The notes beneath the pieces are model-generated. The model was not told where the DNA came from and did no database searches. It worked only from the letters and a program-made list of their open reading frames with translations. Made by a program: the position numbers and the translations under genes. A DNA stretch of 5,651 nt, from contig JBILVB010000214.1 in NCBI GenBank assembly GCA_044370695.1, positions 1 to 5,651 on the forward strand. The letters are read 5' to 3'. This stretch comes from JBEIFW01 sp044370695 (GTDB lineage: Bacteria > Actinomycetota > Acidimicrobiia > Acidimicrobiales > Ilumatobacteraceae). Below, in pieces: positions 4,922-5,651 of this stretch (its first letter is position 1; every line of letters starts with the position of its first letter).

Positions 4922-5651
4922 ATGTCGGATCACACTGCTGCGCCTCGTGCGACCGGGACCGTGCTCGTGAAGCGGGGCTTGGCCGAGATGCTCAAGGGCG
5001 GCGTCATCATGGACGTCGTCAACGCCGAGCAGGCTCGCATCGCCGAGGACGCCGGGGCCTGTGCGGTCATGGCGCTCGAACGGGTGCCGGCCGACATCCG
5101 CGTCGAGGGCGGGGTCGCCCGCATGAGCGACCCGGAGCTGATCGAGGGGATCAAGGCCGCCGTGACGATTCCGGTGATGGCCAAGGCCCGCATCGGCCAC
5201 TTCGTCGAGGCACAGATCCTCGAGGCGCTGGGGGTCGACTACGTCGACGAGTCCGAGGTGCTCACGCCGGCCGACGAGGCGCACCACATCGACAAGTGGG
5301 CCTTCACCGTTCCGTTCGTGTGTGGCGCCACCAACCTTGGCGAGGCGCTGCGACGCATCAGCGAGGGCGCCTGCATGATCCGCTCGAAGGGCGAAGCCGG
5401 CACCGGGAACATCATCGAGGCCGTCCGCCACCTTCGCTCGATCCTCGGCGACATCCGCAGGATCACCCAGGCCGACTCGGCCGAGCTGTTCGACTGGGCC
5501 AAGCGGCTCCAGGCGCCGCTTCCACTCGTGCAGGAGATCGCCACGACCGGCACCCTGCCCGTCCCGCTGTTCTGCGCCGGTGGGGTCGCAACGCCGGCCG
5601 ACGCCGCGCTCGTCATGCAGTTGGGCGCCGAGGCCGTGTTCGTGGGCTCGG
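4922..5651 (+). CDS. pdxS: Pyridoxal 5'-phosphate synthase, PdxS subunit (partial, 3' end missing)
   Basis: PdxS is the synthase subunit of the ribose-5-phosphate-dependent PLP pathway. With ammonia from the glutaminase PdxT, it joins ribose 5-phosphate and glyceraldehyde 3-phosphate into PLP. The window holds 243 of roughly 300 codons. Conserved blocks are VKRGLAEMLKGGVIMDVVNAEQARIAE (16-42), VMALERVPADIR (49-60), PVMAKARIGH (84-93), DYVDESEVLTPADE (106-119), FVCGATNLGEALRRISEGACMIRSKGEAGTGN (132-163) and FCAGGVATPADAALVMQLGAEAVFVGS (217-243). By alignment to Bacillus PdxS, K88 should form the ribose 5-phosphate Schiff base, and K156 is the second catalytic lysine; D31 is also kept. GEAGTGN, not GEPGTGN, is the form I recall from mycobacteria. 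The start ATG 4922 is supported by family length and the TAGAAT box. The partner pdxT probably lies just downstream, outside the window. Confidence 0.97.
   Translation, partial: MSDHTAAPRATGTVLVKRGLAEMLKGGVIMDVVNAEQARIAEDAGACAVMALERVPADIRVEGGVARMSDPELIEGIKAAVTIPVMAKARIGHFVEAQILEALGVDYVDESEVLTPADEAHHIDKWAFTVPFVCGATNLGEALRRISEGACMIRSKGEAGTGNIIEAVRHLRSILGDIRRITQADSAELFDWAKRLQAPLPLVQEIATTGTLPVPLFCAGGVATPADAALVMQLGAEAVFVGS

Overview
The window is uniformly GC-rich, tightly packed coding DNA. It looks like an ordinary actinobacterial chromosome (Actinomycetota). The evidence is a PimA-type phosphatidylinositol mannosyltransferase-like gene near a PLP-synthase gene (pdxS), an LLM-type (F420/FMN) oxidoreductase, very short intergenic gaps, and start codons preceded at leaderless distance by TANNNT -10 boxes. 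An Acidimicrobiia-like host would fit, but that is a guess. I see no mobile element, CRISPR array, tRNA or rRNA. No gene-free stretch exceeds about 60 bases.

Layout from left to right: (1) 1-176 (+) is the C-terminal end of an unidentified protein. (2) 190-1080 (-) is a luciferase-like monooxygenase family oxidoreductase, whose 3' end converges on the first gene with a 13-base gap. (3) 1081-1106 is a 26-base divergent intergenic region. It is an almost complete inverted repeat that carries two overlapping -10 boxes pointing in opposite directions. (4) 1107-2243 (+) is a GT4 glycosyltransferase resembling PimA. (5) 2255-4863 (+) is a probable three-gene envelope operon: a LemA-family membrane protein, an HtpX-like M48 zinc metalloprotease, and a DUF3048 (YerB-like) probable lipoprotein with a Ser/Thr-repeat linker. 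Gaps are 22 and 7 bases. (6) 4922-5651 (+) is the first 243 codons of pdxS, which runs off the window.

How the parts relate: the glycosyltransferase probably acts at the cytoplasmic face of the membrane on a lipid acceptor. LemA, HtpX and the DUF3048 protein are all membrane or cell-surface proteins and look co-transcribed. PdxS makes pyridoxal 5'-phosphate and appears to have its own promoter.

The most notable signal is regulatory. Four start codons (190-1080 minus-strand gene, glycosyltransferase, lemA, pdxS) each have a TANNNT box whose first T lies exactly 14 bases before the A of ATG. The two genes internal to the lemA operon lack it. At the divergent pair the two boxes share a central TA inside a palindrome with 14-base arms that includes both ATG codons. 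This looks like a symmetric, bidirectional, leaderless promoter. I found no clearly new enzymatic or defence system.
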